A stretch of DNA of 64,000 nt from Candidatus Kuenenia stuttgartensis (GCA_945865635.1 CAMBEP010000005.1:1-64000), one strand, 5' to 3'. Shown: positions 34,675 to 44,670, counted from the stretch's first letter. Translations and numbers: made by a program. Notes: a model not told the origin generated them from the sequence alone.

Positions 34675-35586
34675 ATGCCTGAATCACCAACGCCCACAGC
34701 CACGGACGAAGCCTTGCTGACACCCGAATTCCTCTCCAAGCTGGATCGGCTGGAGCTGGCCAGCAAGCGCATCGTCCAAGGCCGTCTGCAAGGCGAGCGG
34801 CGGAGTCGTCGCAAAGGCTCATCAGTCGAGTTCGCGGACTACCGGAACTATTCCGTGGGCGACGACTTGAGACGCATTGACTGGAACATTTACAGCCGCC
34901 TGGAAAAACTCTTTCTGAAATTATTTCTTGAAGAAGAGGACTTGCGTGTCCACACGCTGATCGACACCAGTCTTTCCATGAATTTCGGCACACCCACAAA
35001 ACTTTTATTTGCCAAGAAAATTGCGGCCGCGCTCTCCTATATTGGAATGGTGCATCACGACCGGGTCACGGTCGAGGCCTTTGCCGCAAGCCTGGAACAA
35101 GGCGGGCCGGGACCGCTTCGGTCCAAATCCCAGATCCACCGATTATTGCATTATCTCGAATCGATCCAGCCCTCGGGTGCAAGCGACCTGACCAATGCCA
35201 CAAAAGCCTTTGCGACCCGCAATATTGGCCCGGGTGTGGTGGTGGTGGTTTCAGATTTTCTCGACAAGAATGGCTATGAAACGGCACTTCGCTATCTGGT
35301 GGCACGAAATTTTGATGTTTATGTGATCCACGTTTTGAGCCAGGAGGAAATCAATCCGCCCCAGACAGGCGATTTGAGACTGGTCGACGCCGAGGACGGC
35401 GACTTTGCCGAGATCACTATCACCGCCCCACTGCTGGAACGCTATAAACGCACGCTTGATGCCTTCAAGGATGGGCTTCGGGACTGGTGCAGCAAGCGTG
35501 GAATTCACTACACCTTCACCACAAGCGACGCACCGTTCGAGCGGCTTGTTCTGGAATACATGCGCCGTAATGGACTGGTACGTTAA
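34675..35586 (+). CDS. DUF58-domain protein (VWA-like)
   Basis: A 303-residue protein. The N-terminal helix is followed by the DUF58 signature EFADYRNYSVGDDLRRIDWNIYSRLEKLFLKLFLEEEDL (in parts, about 47-85) and a VWA-like MIDAS DTSLSM near 102. DUF58 proteins partner with MoxR ATPases (the YeaD/CoxE-like arrangement). The C-terminus (KRGIHYTFTTSDAPFERLVLEYMRRNGL) is a normal ending. Neighbours confirm the operon. Confidence 0.9.
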   Translation: MPESPTPTATDEALLTPEFLSKLDRLELASKRIVQGRLQGERRSRRKGSSVEFADYRNYSVGDDLRRIDWNIYSRLEKLFLKLFLEEEDLRVHTLIDTSLSMNFGTPTKLLFAKKIAAALSYIGMVHHDRVTVEAFAASLEQGGPGPLRSKSQIHRLLHYLESIQPSGASDLTNATKAFATRNIGPGVVVVVSDFLDKNGYETALRYLVARNFDVYVIHVLSQEEINPPQTGDLRLVDAEDGDFAEITITAPLLERYKRTLDAFKDGLRDWCSKRGIHYTFTTSDAPFERLVLEYMRRNGLVR

Positions 35587-35633
35587 AATGCAATCACACA
35601 TTCAAATCCTGCCCGTCGGTGGAGAATCACCCC

Positions 35634-35780
35634 ATGCTGCCTGAAGTGACAAGCGACTGGATTTTCTACGGTCTTTCAGGCCTCTTTGTGGCCTACCTGC
35701 TGGTCATATTCTTCACCAAATCGCGCCGCATCAAGGCGGATCAGACCGCATCCAACGACGCCTCTGCAATCGACCTGTAA
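35634..35780 (+). CDS. Very small membrane protein, 48 residues
   Basis: A single-helix protein, MLPEVTSDWIFYGL then SGLFVAYLLVIFF followed by TKSRRIKAD. A GGAGA sequence sits upstream of the ATG, and its stop is 16 bases before the next gene (35797). It is too short for many gene finders. Position and composition (a cytoplasmic basic region after the helix) suggest a small subunit of the MoxR/VWA membrane assembly; no function is assigned. Confidence 0.7.
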   Translation: MLPEVTSDWIFYGLSGLFVAYLLVIFFTKSRRIKADQTASNDASAIDL

Positions 35781-35796
35781 AGCGAGACTATTTCCG

Positions 35797-37887
35797 ATGG
35801 GCAACGGCTGGCCAATTCAATTGAAAACATCGCTGGCATGGCCCCTCTGGGCTGCCTTGGCTGCTGTTCCCGTCTGCATAGTTCTATTGTATTTCCTGAA
35901 ATTAAAGCGCCAGAGTGTCGTTGTGCCCTCGACACTTCTCTGGCTCCGCAGCATGGAAGATTTACGCGTCAACAGCCTTTTCCAGAAGCTTCGCCGCAAT
36001 ATTCTGCTGATCCTCCAGTTGCTCACCGTCATGATGATCCTTTTGGCACTGACAGGGCCAAGCTGGATTGGTTCAAGCTCCAGTGGCAATCGCCTGATCA
36101 TTGCAATTGATCAAAGTGCAAGCATGTCCGCGACCGATGTCGCCCCTGATCGCCTGAGCATCGCAAAATCCAAAGCCACAGACCTGGTCAACAGGATGAC
36201 GGCCAACGACCTGGCCATGATCATCACCTTCTCTGATTCCGCCGAGGTGGCTTCAAGCTACACCTCAAATAAAAATCTTTTAAAACAGAAGATTCAAGCC
36301 ATTCGCCCGACCCAGCGCCGAAGCAACCTGATCGAAGCCCTGCAAGTGGCCGATGGGCTCGCCAACCCATCCAGGCAAACGGAAGGCGGAATTGCAACTG
36401 CCGATTCCACTGCAAAGCTCGTGATCCTGACCGACGGCGGGTTTGCCGATATTCAAGGCTTCAGCCTTGGTAATCTTGAACCAGAATTGATTGTCATTGG
36501 CCAGGGCCCGCCCGAATTTAAAACGGGCCAGAACGAGGAAAAGACCGATTATCCGACCAAGAATCAGGCCGTATTGGCCATGCAGGCTCGCCGCAACGAA
36601 GATTCGCCAAATACGATTGAGGTTTTTGGTCGCCTCAAGAATTACGATTCCGCAGATTCCGTCACCGAATTGAAACTCTTCCGATTACCTCTGGACGGCT
36701 CAAAGGCTGCGAAGAGCTTGATTGACGCCCTGAAAATCACAGTGCCCGGCGAATCAGAAAAAGGATTTCAATTCACCATTGCCGATATTGGTCCACAAGC
36801 CTTGATGGTCGACTGCCAGACCGCCGACAATCTCCCAGCCGACAACATAGCCTATGCCGTGGTGCCGCCCAGTCGCAAGCCCTCCATTCGCCTTGTGACG
36901 ACGGGCAATCGCTATTTGAGCCAGTATTTCCGGTCGGCGGGTGTGAAAGAATTGATTGAATATTCAGAAATTCTCCCGATTGACATGAAGAAACCCGAGA
37001 TCCAGCGAGAGTTTAGTCTTGGGAAGGATGCCCTGACCATTTTTGATAACTGCGCCCCCGAAATCTCACCGCAAAACAATTCGCTTTACTTTGGCGCATT
37101 TCCACCCGGTAAAAAGTTCGCTGAAATCAAATCGTTCCAGAATCCGACCATTCTGGATTGGGATACAGCCAACCCATTAATGCAATACTTGCGGGATCTG
37201 AGCGTGGTAAGAATTCGCGAAGTGCGCATTGCCGACCCTTTGCCGGCAGGCGCCCGGCCATTGATCGAGAGCGACAAAGGGGCCGTCGCAGTGACATCGC
37301 CGCGTGATGGCTTTATGGATGTCATTATTGGATTTCATCTCTCCGACGAAAAGAGTTTCAATACGGACTGGTTCCTGAAATACAGTTTTCCACTTTTCCT
37401 CAGTAATTCCTTGCAACATCTGGCGGGCGTGGGTGGCGATTCGGCAGAGGGGATGCATCGCCCGGGCGAGTCGTTTTCAATGGCTGCAAATGGGCTGATC
37501 AGCAAGTCGCTTGCAATTGAGTCACTCAGTCATCAACCAGAAAGCTTGAATTCCAATGTCATTGTTGACAGCTCAGGCAGGGTCTCCATAACCGCTCAAG
37601 GTCATCAGGACGCTTTCTCCGTAAAATCAGACAGCGAACTGGTCGATCTTTTTGCAGTCGATTTATTTGATGACCGGGAGAGCAATCTCTCCACCCGCGG
37701 CCTGACTCCTGCCGGAGCTCCTGTCGGGGTGGCGGACAAATATCAATTGAAGATCGGCTTTACGCCCGTTGCCGGGAAATCGAAATCGACTGGTTTAGAT
37801 GCCCCAATCTGGAAATTTGCGGTGATCCTTGGTCTCTTGCTGCTGATCACGGAATGGTTTATTTATAATCGCAGGGTGGCACTTTAA
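35797..37887 (+). CDS. BatA/aerotolerance-type VWA membrane protein
   Basis: A 696-residue protein. It starts with a hydrophobic segment (about 18-40, with LYFLKLKRQ, as in BatA N-terminal domains), a second helix (about 70-90) and a VWA domain with the MIDAS motif DQSASMS near 103. A long extracytoplasmic region follows, and a C-terminal transmembrane helix (about 670-690, FAVILGLLLLITEWFIY) ends the protein. The paired VWA proteins in this operon resemble the Bat/CoxE-type systems. Start chosen at 35797 because the residues upstream overlap the small gene. It converges with mutS2 on the minus strand, with only a T-rich stretch in between. Confidence 0.82.
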   Translation: MGNGWPIQLKTSLAWPLWAALAAVPVCIVLLYFLKLKRQSVVVPSTLLWLRSMEDLRVNSLFQKLRRNILLILQLLTVMMILLALTGPSWIGSSSSGNRLIIAIDQSASMSATDVAPDRLSIAKSKATDLVNRMTANDLAMIITFSDSAEVASSYTSNKNLLKQKIQAIRPTQRRSNLIEALQVADGLANPSRQTEGGIATADSTAKLVILTDGGFADIQGFSLGNLEPELIVIGQGPPEFKTGQNEEKTDYPTKNQAVLAMQARRNEDSPNTIEVFGRLKNYDSADSVTELKLFRLPLDGSKAAKSLIDALKITVPGESEKGFQFTIADIGPQALMVDCQTADNLPADNIAYAVVPPSRKPSIRLVTTGNRYLSQYFRSAGVKELIEYSEILPIDMKKPEIQREFSLGKDALTIFDNCAPEISPQNNSLYFGAFPPGKKFAEIKSFQNPTILDWDTANPLMQYLRDLSVVRIREVRIADPLPAGARPLIESDKGAVAVTSPRDGFMDVIIGFHLSDEKSFNTDWFLKYSFPLFLSNSLQHLAGVGGDSAEGMHRPGESFSMAANGLISKSLAIESLSHQPESLNSNVIVDSSGRVSITAQGHQDAFSVKSDSELVDLFAVDLFDDRESNLSTRGLTPAGAPVGVADKYQLKIGFTPVAGKSKSTGLDAPIWKFAVILGLLLLITEWFIYNRRVAL

Positions 37888-37906
37888 AATCTTTTTTTTT
37901 GGGGGG

Positions 37907-40351
37907 TCACCTCAGGTCTCGATATTGTGGTTTGGTGGGGAGTGTTGGTTCCGCATCCTCCAAGGGCAATAGTTCGTCGATGGTGGCATCCCATTTCATA
38001 TGACCGATTGCAATGGATGCGGATCGTTTCTTGAAATCGATTTTTGCCACGCGGCCCGGCCGATCATAGCCGAGCCTTGGAATGACGACACGGTCGCCGA
38101 TTTTGAGCAATTCCCGAGCAGCTTTTAATTCTTCGGCTTTGCGGTCGCGGCCTCGCTGTTCGGCAAGAGCCTTTTCAAGTTCTTCCTGCAATCGCCGGGC
38201 ATCCGACTGAGCTTTCAATGCTTCCTGACGCGCCTTTTCCGCCTCAAGCCTCAATGCCTGCAAGTCTTCAAATGCAGACGAATCCGCAGGTGATGCCGCC
38301 TTCAGATAATTCTCGGCCCGATCCACCACATGGGCTGGGAGCTGTAAACGGCGGGCAATTGCCAGGGCATGGGACTTGCCTGCCTCACCAATCCGGAGGT
38401 GATACAGCGGCTTTAACGACTCCAGGTCAAATTCTACATTGGCATTGCGCACTCGTGCATTTCCAAATGCAATCGTTTTCATTTCGCCAAGGTGGGTGGT
38501 GATCACCGCCAGCGAGCCGAGGCTGTCAATTTCATCCACAATGGCCCTGCCAAGGGCTGCCCCCTCAGCCGGATCGGTACCGGCGCCGACTTCATCGAGC
38601 AATACCAGAGTTCTTGGAGTGGTTTTATTTAATATGGCCGTAATGCGCCGCATGTGCGAGGAAAAAGTTGAAAGCGATTGTTCAAGGCTTTGTTCGTCGC
38701 CAATATCCGCCAGAACATCGTCCAGAAGCTGAACCTGAGAGCCTTCCGCAGCGGGTATGAATAAACCGCACTGGGCCATGACCGACAAGAGGCCGAGAGT
38801 TTTTAATGCAACCGTTTTTCCACCTGTATTCGGGCCCGTCACGACCAGCAATTGAAAATCGAATCCGAGATGGATGTCTATGGGTATAACCTGCCGTTTT
38901 TTAGCCATCACAGCCGGTTTCAATACAGGCTGAAACTCGACAGGTTTCAGCTCGGGACGCTGATAAACTGGCCGGGCAGCGGCCCGGGCTTTTTTCTCTT
39001 GCCTTCTTTGTTCGGCAAGTGCGGCATAGTCTACGCCCAAACCGCCCCGAAGAATGGGTTCCATGGATACAGGCTGGGGCTCAACCTCTACCGGCTCGGG
39101 CGATTCCAATTCCGGTTGCAAATCCAAGGCTTTGGGGATCTGGGCAAATAGGGGAGACGGTGCTGGCGGCTTGGAATGCTTGATTTCAGGACCGGTGGCT
39201 GGCGGCTTCATTCCGGCAGGCAGCGCCATAAATTCGGGACTTTTTTGAGGCAGTGTTTTTTTGGCAATCGCAGGATTCGGTTCTGGCTGGCTGGCTGGAT
39301 CAGCGGACTGCTTGATATCCAAGGCTTGATCCGCGGCGGTTTCAACGGGGTCCAAGGGTTCAGGGATGGTTTCTGGCGGAGGCGTTTCCAAGGGAATTTC
39401 TTCCACAGATTCGCGAAAAAGGTGCTCTAGCAGAGGGTGGCGGGCGGACCTTAGATACAAACCCTGTTTAGCGAAGTTTGGGCGATGATGCCGAAAGTCC
39501 TGGGCGTATCTGGCGCGTGCGACGGTAAAATCGAGCTCGGCCATTTTACAGATTGCCAGTATCAAGGAATCGCCGACCTGCCCGATCTGCTCGGAAAGCC
39601 AGTGCAGAATGCGTCTGACTTCTTTTTTCTCTTTGTCCCTGAGAAATGCAAGTTGGGCGGATTGATCGGCTATGGCCGATGGCTCGACATAAACCGTTTC
39701 GCTTGATGCGCTGGTGCGCTGAACGGAGCCTGAGACTTCGCCGCGCCGCTCGCGGATGACGGGCACAACATAATGATGCCCGACCATGGTGTAATTTGGA
39801 TATCGAAGAAGGCCTCTGGAATCGAGCGAGCGGATCAGATTTTTCAGGGTCTCCTGAATTTTCTGTTCCGAGACCTGTATTTCGCGACGAATATTTGACA
39901 GTCGCCGGCTGGCAGTATCAAGCACTTCGCCGCGAGCGTCAAGGCAGCCGTCGATGGTGTTGAGAAGGCTCGAATAATCAGAAAGTCCAATTTTCAGGGC
40001 GGCCAGGCGAGGGCTTTTATCCGTATGTTTTTCGAGCCAGCCGGAGACATCCTGAATGACCCTGAGGCTGTTGGATACGTCGCAAATTTCGTCGGCTGCA
40101 AGTGTGGCATGTGTCTGAGCCCGTCTGACAAGCGGGCGGATATCTGTGAGCGAGCCGAGCGAAGGGCCAAGCCCGGCCCTGACCAGGTCGAGCAGCTCAT
40201 CGGTCTCCTGGAGTCGATGCTCAATTTCCTGGAGATCATGCAGAGGTAACAATTCCAAGCAGGCGTCCCGGCCCAGGGATGTGGCGGAGTAGCCTGCCAC
40301 GATTTGCCGGAGCCGATCAAATTCCAAGAGTTCCAGCGTGTGAGCATCCAT
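37907..40351 (-). CDS. MutS2 family ATPase (variant)
   Basis: An 814-residue protein. N-terminal MutS core/clamp (about residues 1-315) and the ATPase (from about 500, Walker A GPNTGGKTVALK, Walker B VLLDEVGAGTDP, signature THLGEMK) belong to MutS2, which resolves branched DNA or rescues collided ribosomes. Between them is an insertion of about 165 residues, Pro/Glu-rich (EPLDPVETAAD, PAPSPLFAQIPKALDLQPE), not usual in MutS2. The C-terminal coiled coil is followed by a KOW-like region (DRVVIPRLGYDRPGRVAKID), and the Smr nuclease domain found at the C-terminus of most MutS2 proteins is absent. The fold of the ATPase is intact. Confidence 0.88.
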   Translation of the reverse strand: MDAHTLELLEFDRLRQIVAGYSATSLGRDACLELLPLHDLQEIEHRLQETDELLDLVRAGLGPSLGSLTDIRPLVRRAQTHATLAADEICDVSNSLRVIQDVSGWLEKHTDKSPRLAALKIGLSDYSSLLNTIDGCLDARGEVLDTASRRLSNIRREIQVSEQKIQETLKNLIRSLDSRGLLRYPNYTMVGHHYVVPVIRERRGEVSGSVQRTSASSETVYVEPSAIADQSAQLAFLRDKEKKEVRRILHWLSEQIGQVGDSLILAICKMAELDFTVARARYAQDFRHHRPNFAKQGLYLRSARHPLLEHLFRESVEEIPLETPPPETIPEPLDPVETAADQALDIKQSADPASQPEPNPAIAKKTLPQKSPEFMALPAGMKPPATGPEIKHSKPPAPSPLFAQIPKALDLQPELESPEPVEVEPQPVSMEPILRGGLGVDYAALAEQRRQEKKARAAARPVYQRPELKPVEFQPVLKPAVMAKKRQVIPIDIHLGFDFQLLVVTGPNTGGKTVALKTLGLLSVMAQCGLFIPAAEGSQVQLLDDVLADIGDEQSLEQSLSTFSSHMRRITAILNKTTPRTLVLLDEVGAGTDPAEGAALGRAIVDEIDSLGSLAVITTHLGEMKTIAFGNARVRNANVEFDLESLKPLYHLRIGEAGKSHALAIARRLQLPAHVVDRAENYLKAASPADSSAFEDLQALRLEAEKARQEALKAQSDARRLQEELEKALAEQRGRDRKAEELKAARELLKIGDRVVIPRLGYDRPGRVAKIDFKKRSASIAIGHMKWDATIDELLPLEDAEPTLPTKPQYRDLR

Positions 40352-40448
40352 GAAGCGTCGAGTCCGGAATCATCTTATTTTGAAGTTTAAGATGAGGCAT
40401 ATTAAAAGATGGTCAGAGAGGGAGAGACGAGCCGTTGGGGAATTGTAT

Positions 40449-41543
40449 TTAGAGCGACTCATCGAGAAGGTCGTCGTAAAGCGAACTGCATTCCACCAGG
40501 CGAGCGGATTGGCCATCGTGGACGGCCATTTTGACGCCCGCATAAAGGCTGGCACCTGCAAATTCGCCGTTCTTGCGAACCGCATAAAACCGGACATTGA
40601 AATTGGGCCGGCCCTTGGCATCCTGAAGGCGTTTATCGCGATTGGTTGCCGCGATCCGCCTGCAGCTTTCAATCAGACAATCTTTCAAGGTTTTTTCCGG
40701 ATTCCGGCGCATTTCCTCGACTGCCAAAAAGCTCGAACAGTTCAGGATATTGGCTTCGCCACGGCCTGTGGAACCGGCAGACCCGACATCATTATTCAAA
40801 TACAGGCCGGCTCCGATGATTGGTGAATCGCCCACGCGGCCTGGGATCTTGAAATACAATCCGGAGGTCGTCGTGGTGCAACCCAAATTGCCGTGCGTAT
40901 CGAGTGCCGAGCAGTGAATGGTACCATATTCGCGGATATAACGGGGGCCGAAGAAGTCGAGTACAGAGGGGTCCAGCTCATCCAGGGGTGGTGCAATTCG
41001 GTCGTCGTTCTTGCTGATGGTTTCTTTCCAGTAGAGCCAGAATTTACGGGCATCGTCGGTGAGCAAATTGACTTCGGGAAAGCCGTGCATCTTAGCGAAC
41101 CTGAGGGCCCCTTCGCCTGTCAGAATGCAATGGTCCGTGCGTTTCATGACGAGTCGGGCCACGGCGGCCGGGTGCATGATATTGCGCAGGCTTGCAACGC
41201 TGCCGCCGCCGTGGGTCGGCCCATGCATGACGGCCGCATCGAGCTCGACAATCCCATCCTCGTTGGGAATTCCGCCAAGGCCGACCGTATGGTCGTTGGG
41301 GTCGGCCTCTACCAGACCGACGCCGGCGATGGCGGCATCGAGCGGATCGTGGCCTTTTTTGATCAGATCCATGGCCAGTTTGACCGTCTCAAGCCCATTG
41401 GCGCTTGAGATGACAATCGGACGCCCCTTGCCAACCGGTCTGGCGGGTGTGGCACCCATGGCAGAAGCGCATAATGAAGCAACACTTGTGGCCATAAAAG
41501 TACGGCGCTGGACGGGTGGCAGCATCATCGGAATCAACCCCAC
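40449..41543 (-). CDS. Exported N4-(beta-N-acetylglucosaminyl)-L-asparaginase-type Ntn hydrolase
   Basis: A 364-residue protein. The N-terminus has MLPPVQRRTFMATSVASLCASAMGA, a twin-arginine-like signal (QRRTFM). Ntn-hydrolase features: the autoprocessing site, in which Thr in the GCTTTTSG motif (about T224) becomes the N-terminal nucleophile, and downstream KIPGRVGDSPIIGAGLY and GSTGRGE motifs as in aspartylglucosaminidase. The family cleaves the GlcNAc-Asn bond of glycopeptides or isoaspartyl peptides. Orientation is opposite to ruvA. Confidence 0.85.
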   Translation of the reverse strand: MGLIPMMLPPVQRRTFMATSVASLCASAMGATPARPVGKGRPIVISSANGLETVKLAMDLIKKGHDPLDAAIAGVGLVEADPNDHTVGLGGIPNEDGIVELDAAVMHGPTHGGGSVASLRNIMHPAAVARLVMKRTDHCILTGEGALRFAKMHGFPEVNLLTDDARKFWLYWKETISKNDDRIAPPLDELDPSVLDFFGPRYIREYGTIHCSALDTHGNLGCTTTTSGLYFKIPGRVGDSPIIGAGLYLNNDVGSAGSTGRGEANILNCSSFLAVEEMRRNPEKTLKDCLIESCRRIAATNRDKRLQDAKGRPNFNVRFYAVRKNGEFAGASLYAGVKMAVHDGQSARLVECSSLYDDLLDESL

Positions 41544-41759
41544 GGCTTCTCTGGAATTTCTGGCTCAAACCGATCGATTGGATGAAAGTCCACTTAAACT
41601 TACCATAATTCGCCATACAGACCAGATCTGACGGATCGAAAATGAGCGAGAAGCGGGTGGATTCCATCCTTTGATTCCACTTGCCAAAAATCGGAATTGC
41701 CGTAAAGTGCGTTCAAACAGCCATCGGGAATCGGTAGAATTGGGGAGGCATGGCCGAAT

Positions 41760-42581
41760 ATGGTTTACAGCCATCAGCAGAAGAGATCAACAATTCGTTA
41801 TGGGTCGATGATCGCCATCTGCATGGCGATTGCGACTGGCTGTGCCGGATCCATGGGCACCACGGCTCGCAGCATGCTGACCAGCGTGCGCGACAGCAAA
41901 GACCCCAACGCACGCTACCAGGCTTATGTGAAACTTGGCAAACCAAGAACTTATGACAACACAGAGCAGATGGTGGAGTCGATCGCAGAGCTTTCCAAAC
42001 GGCTTGCCGACGGCAAAGAGCCAGCAATTTCAAGGGCTGTCATCTGCCGGTCGCTGGGCGAGCTGAATCGGCCTGAGGCACGAACGGCCCTGCTTAAGGC
42101 TCTGGACGACGAAGATGATGAGGTGCGGGCTGAAGCGGCACGAGCGATTGGCAAAGTCGGCCAGCCCGAAGATGCCGTTCTGCTGGCTCGCATGATGACC
42201 ATCGACACGACATACAACGGCCGATTGGCTGCAGCCGAAGGCCTGTCAAACCTGAAGCCGAAGGACCCAAGGATTATGATCTCGCTTGCTGAGAATCTGA
42301 ATCACGACGATCCTGCGATCAGGCTTGCCTCGTACCGGGCCCTGAAGCAGATCACAGGAGCAGACCCAGGCTCTGACACAGACTCCTGGCACGATTACCT
42401 GGCCAAGAATTTTGAAGGCTACACAGCCGATAATCTGGTCGCAAAGAAAACGTCAAAACCAGTGGGTTCGCCGAGTGATCATGCTGTCCTGCCGGCAGGA
42501 TTGCCGGGTGCGACCGGCCAGATCCCATTCATGCCGGGCCAAGCCCCCAGTGTGCCGGCTTCAGGAGTGGTCAAGCCATGA
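41760..42581 (+). CDS. HEAT-repeat lipoprotein
   Basis: A 273-residue protein. The lipoprotein signal reads SMIAICMAIATGC; Cys at the lipobox is the likely first mature residue. Residues about 60-200 form HEAT-like helical repeats (ARTALLKALDDEDDEVRAEAARAIGKVG, AAAEGLSNLKPKDP), and the tail is Pro/Ala/Gly-rich. Function unknown; HEAT repeats usually mediate protein contacts. The stop codon overlaps the ruvA start by 4 bases (ATGA), so they are translationally coupled even though the products act in different places. Confidence 0.75.
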   Translation: MVYSHQQKRSTIRYGSMIAICMAIATGCAGSMGTTARSMLTSVRDSKDPNARYQAYVKLGKPRTYDNTEQMVESIAELSKRLADGKEPAISRAVICRSLGELNRPEARTALLKALDDEDDEVRAEAARAIGKVGQPEDAVLLARMMTIDTTYNGRLAAAEGLSNLKPKDPRIMISLAENLNHDDPAIRLASYRALKQITGADPGSDTDSWHDYLAKNFEGYTADNLVAKKTSKPVGSPSDHAVLPAGLPGATGQIPFMPGQAPSVPASGVVKP

Positions 42582-43264
42582 TAACACGACTGACTGGCAA
42601 GCTTGAAATCCTAAGCCTTGAAGAGGCTTACATCACGATTGGCCCGGTTCAGATTGCCGCTTTGATATCGGAAGAGACCCGACTCAGGCTTCAGGGCCAG
42701 GTGGGTGAGGAGGTCACACTTTTCACGATTTTTGATATTGAGGGCGGCGTGGGAGGATCTCGTATGAGCCCTCGTCTGATCGGTTTTCAATCGCCGGTCG
42801 ACCGCGAATTTTTCGAGATTTTCACGTCGGTTGATGGTGTGGGTGTGCGCAAGGCCTTGCGGGCAATGACCCGAAGCGTGCGAGACCTGTCGCGGATGAT
42901 ACAGGATCAGGATGTCAAAGGGCTTTCCACTTTGCCCGGAATTGGCGAGGCTTTTGCGGAGCGGATCGTAGCGAAATTGAGGCGCAAGGTGGCCCGCTTT
43001 GCGCTTGGCACGGACGACCCCGGAATTGGTGGCAAGATAGGCTCTTCAAAGCCTGGGCTAGTCTCAGCCGATGTGATCGAGGACGCCTTCAGGGCCCTGG
43101 TTTCCTCGTTTGGGCATTCCGACGCCGACGCCCGCCGCATGATTGACCTGGCGATTGCAGAGGATCGCCCCTTTGCAACTGCGGCCGATCTGCTTTCGGC
43201 GGTCTACCAGACGGAATCCAAACCGGCAAGCCAACCAAAGGCTTCCAGATCTCGCAAATCCTGA
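42578..43264 (+). CDS. ruvA: Holliday junction branch-migration protein RuvA
   Basis: A 228-residue protein; it holds the four-way junction while RuvB motors drive branch migration. OB-fold N-terminal domain (MITRLTGKLEILSLEEAYITIG), two helix-hairpin-helix motifs (FTSVDGVGVRKALRAM at about 88-103 and LSTLPGIGEAFAERIVAKL at about 111-130), a flexible linker, and domain III (VIEDAFRALVSSFG..DARRMIDLA), which binds RuvB. RuvA proteins are about 200 residues; this one has an added Ser/Lys-rich C-terminal tail. It overlaps the upstream lipoprotein gene. ruvC is not in the window. Confidence 0.88.
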   Translation: MITRLTGKLEILSLEEAYITIGPVQIAALISEETRLRLQGQVGEEVTLFTIFDIEGGVGGSRMSPRLIGFQSPVDREFFEIFTSVDGVGVRKALRAMTRSVRDLSRMIQDQDVKGLSTLPGIGEAFAERIVAKLRRKVARFALGTDDPGIGGKIGSSKPGLVSADVIEDAFRALVSSFGHSDADARRMIDLAIAEDRPFATAADLLSAVYQTESKPASQPKASRSRKS

Positions 43265-43469
43265 AATCAGATGCTGTACATCTGGCCAAATGTTTCCAGA
43301 TTGGTTATCGTTTAAAAAGCAGAGTTTGGTCATGACGATTGAGCTCTGATTGAACGACTTGGAAAACCGGGCTCTTGCAGAATTGATGGCCTGAAACCTG
43401 ACAGACTTGCATTCCTGAAAAAAAATAGCGGATCAAAGTTGGAATGCAAGCTGCAAGAAGGATCGTGCG

Positions 43470-44555
43470 ATGCGTGAACGAAAGATTCAAGGTCAGGCCC
43501 CACCAGCCAGCCAGCCATCAGCCAGCTCTCCATTAATCGCACCTGCAGCCGATGAGACGGTTAACGACAGTCTGAGGCCGACCCGACTGATGGACATGAT
43601 TGGCCAGAGGGCCGTGGCCGATCGCTTGAGAGTGGCTCTTGAAGCCTGCCGGATTCGTGGCGAACCATTGCCTCACATTCTGTTTGACGGGCCGCCGGGA
43701 CTGGGCAAGACCACATTTGCAACGGTTTTGCATCATGAACTTGGTGTGGAACTTGCGATGACAAGCGGGCCGGCATTGGACAAAAAGGGCGATGTCATGC
43801 CCTTCCTGACCAATGCGATTGAGGGGTCCATCCTTTTCATTGATGAAATCCATCGTTTACCGAAGTCTGTGGAGGAGTTCATTTATCCGGTGATGGAAGA
43901 TTTCCGGGTCGACGTGGTCCTGGGCGAGGGAATTTCAGCCAGAACATTAAACCTCCCACTGAAAAAGTTTACGATCATTGGTGCCACCACGCGCAGTGGC
44001 ATGTTGTCAAGCCCCTTGCGCGACCGGTTCCACATGCACGAGCATCTGGAATTTTATGACATCGCCGACCTGGCGAGAATCGTGACGATCAATGCCGCCA
44101 AGCTGAAAACGACGATCACACAAGAAGCGGCACTCGAACTTGCACACCGAAGCCGGGGCACACCTCGGCTGGCCAATGCGCGGCTCAGGTGGGTAAGAGA
44201 TTTTGCAACAGCCCGATATGACGGGGTGGTAACCGTGGAAATTGCTCGCGAAGCCCTGGAGATGCAGGAAATTGACCGCGAGGCCTTGGACAAGCAGGAC
44301 CGTCGTTATCTGGAAGGCCTGATCCAGGTCTTTCACGGAGGCCCTGCCGGAGTGGAAGCCCTGGCGGCCACCCTGGCGATTTCCGTGGACACTCTGGCCG
44401 ACGAAGTCGAGCCATTCCTGCTCCGATCCCAATTCATCATACGTACCCCGAGGGGCCGATGTGCGACACCTAAAGCCTATGAGCATTTAGGGATTCGGCT
44501 ACCCAAAAAACGACCGGCCAGTGACGGCCAGGATAACCTTTTCGGACATTTTTGA
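43470..44555 (+). CDS. ruvB: Holliday junction branch-migration ATPase RuvB
   Basis: A 361-residue AAA+ motor that pairs with RuvA. Walker A is DGPPGLGKTTFA (about 70-81), Walker B is ILFIDEIHRL (about 126-135), sensor I is IGATTRSGMLSSPLRDRF with the arginine finger, and the C-terminal winged-helix domain includes the FIIRTPRGRCATPKAYEHLG end. The first about 25 residues are a Pro/Ser/Ala-rich extension. Located 205 bases after ruvA, a longer gap than usual, in the same direction. Confidence 0.95.
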   Translation: MRERKIQGQAPPASQPSASSPLIAPAADETVNDSLRPTRLMDMIGQRAVADRLRVALEACRIRGEPLPHILFDGPPGLGKTTFATVLHHELGVELAMTSGPALDKKGDVMPFLTNAIEGSILFIDEIHRLPKSVEEFIYPVMEDFRVDVVLGEGISARTLNLPLKKFTIIGATTRSGMLSSPLRDRFHMHEHLEFYDIADLARIVTINAAKLKTTITQEAALELAHRSRGTPRLANARLRWVRDFATARYDGVVTVEIAREALEMQEIDREALDKQDRRYLEGLIQVFHGGPAGVEALAATLAISVDTLADEVEPFLLRSQFIIRTPRGRCATPKAYEHLGIRLPKKRPASDGQDNLFGHF

Positions 44556-44670
44556 CAGATTAAAGGGCTCGGCTTCCAAAAATCGACGCCTAATGTTGTT
44601 GAGCTTCTTGCCGAAAGAGTCGATAATAACAAACAACTTCTGATATATGCCCTGCCTTGAGTCTCCTTCC

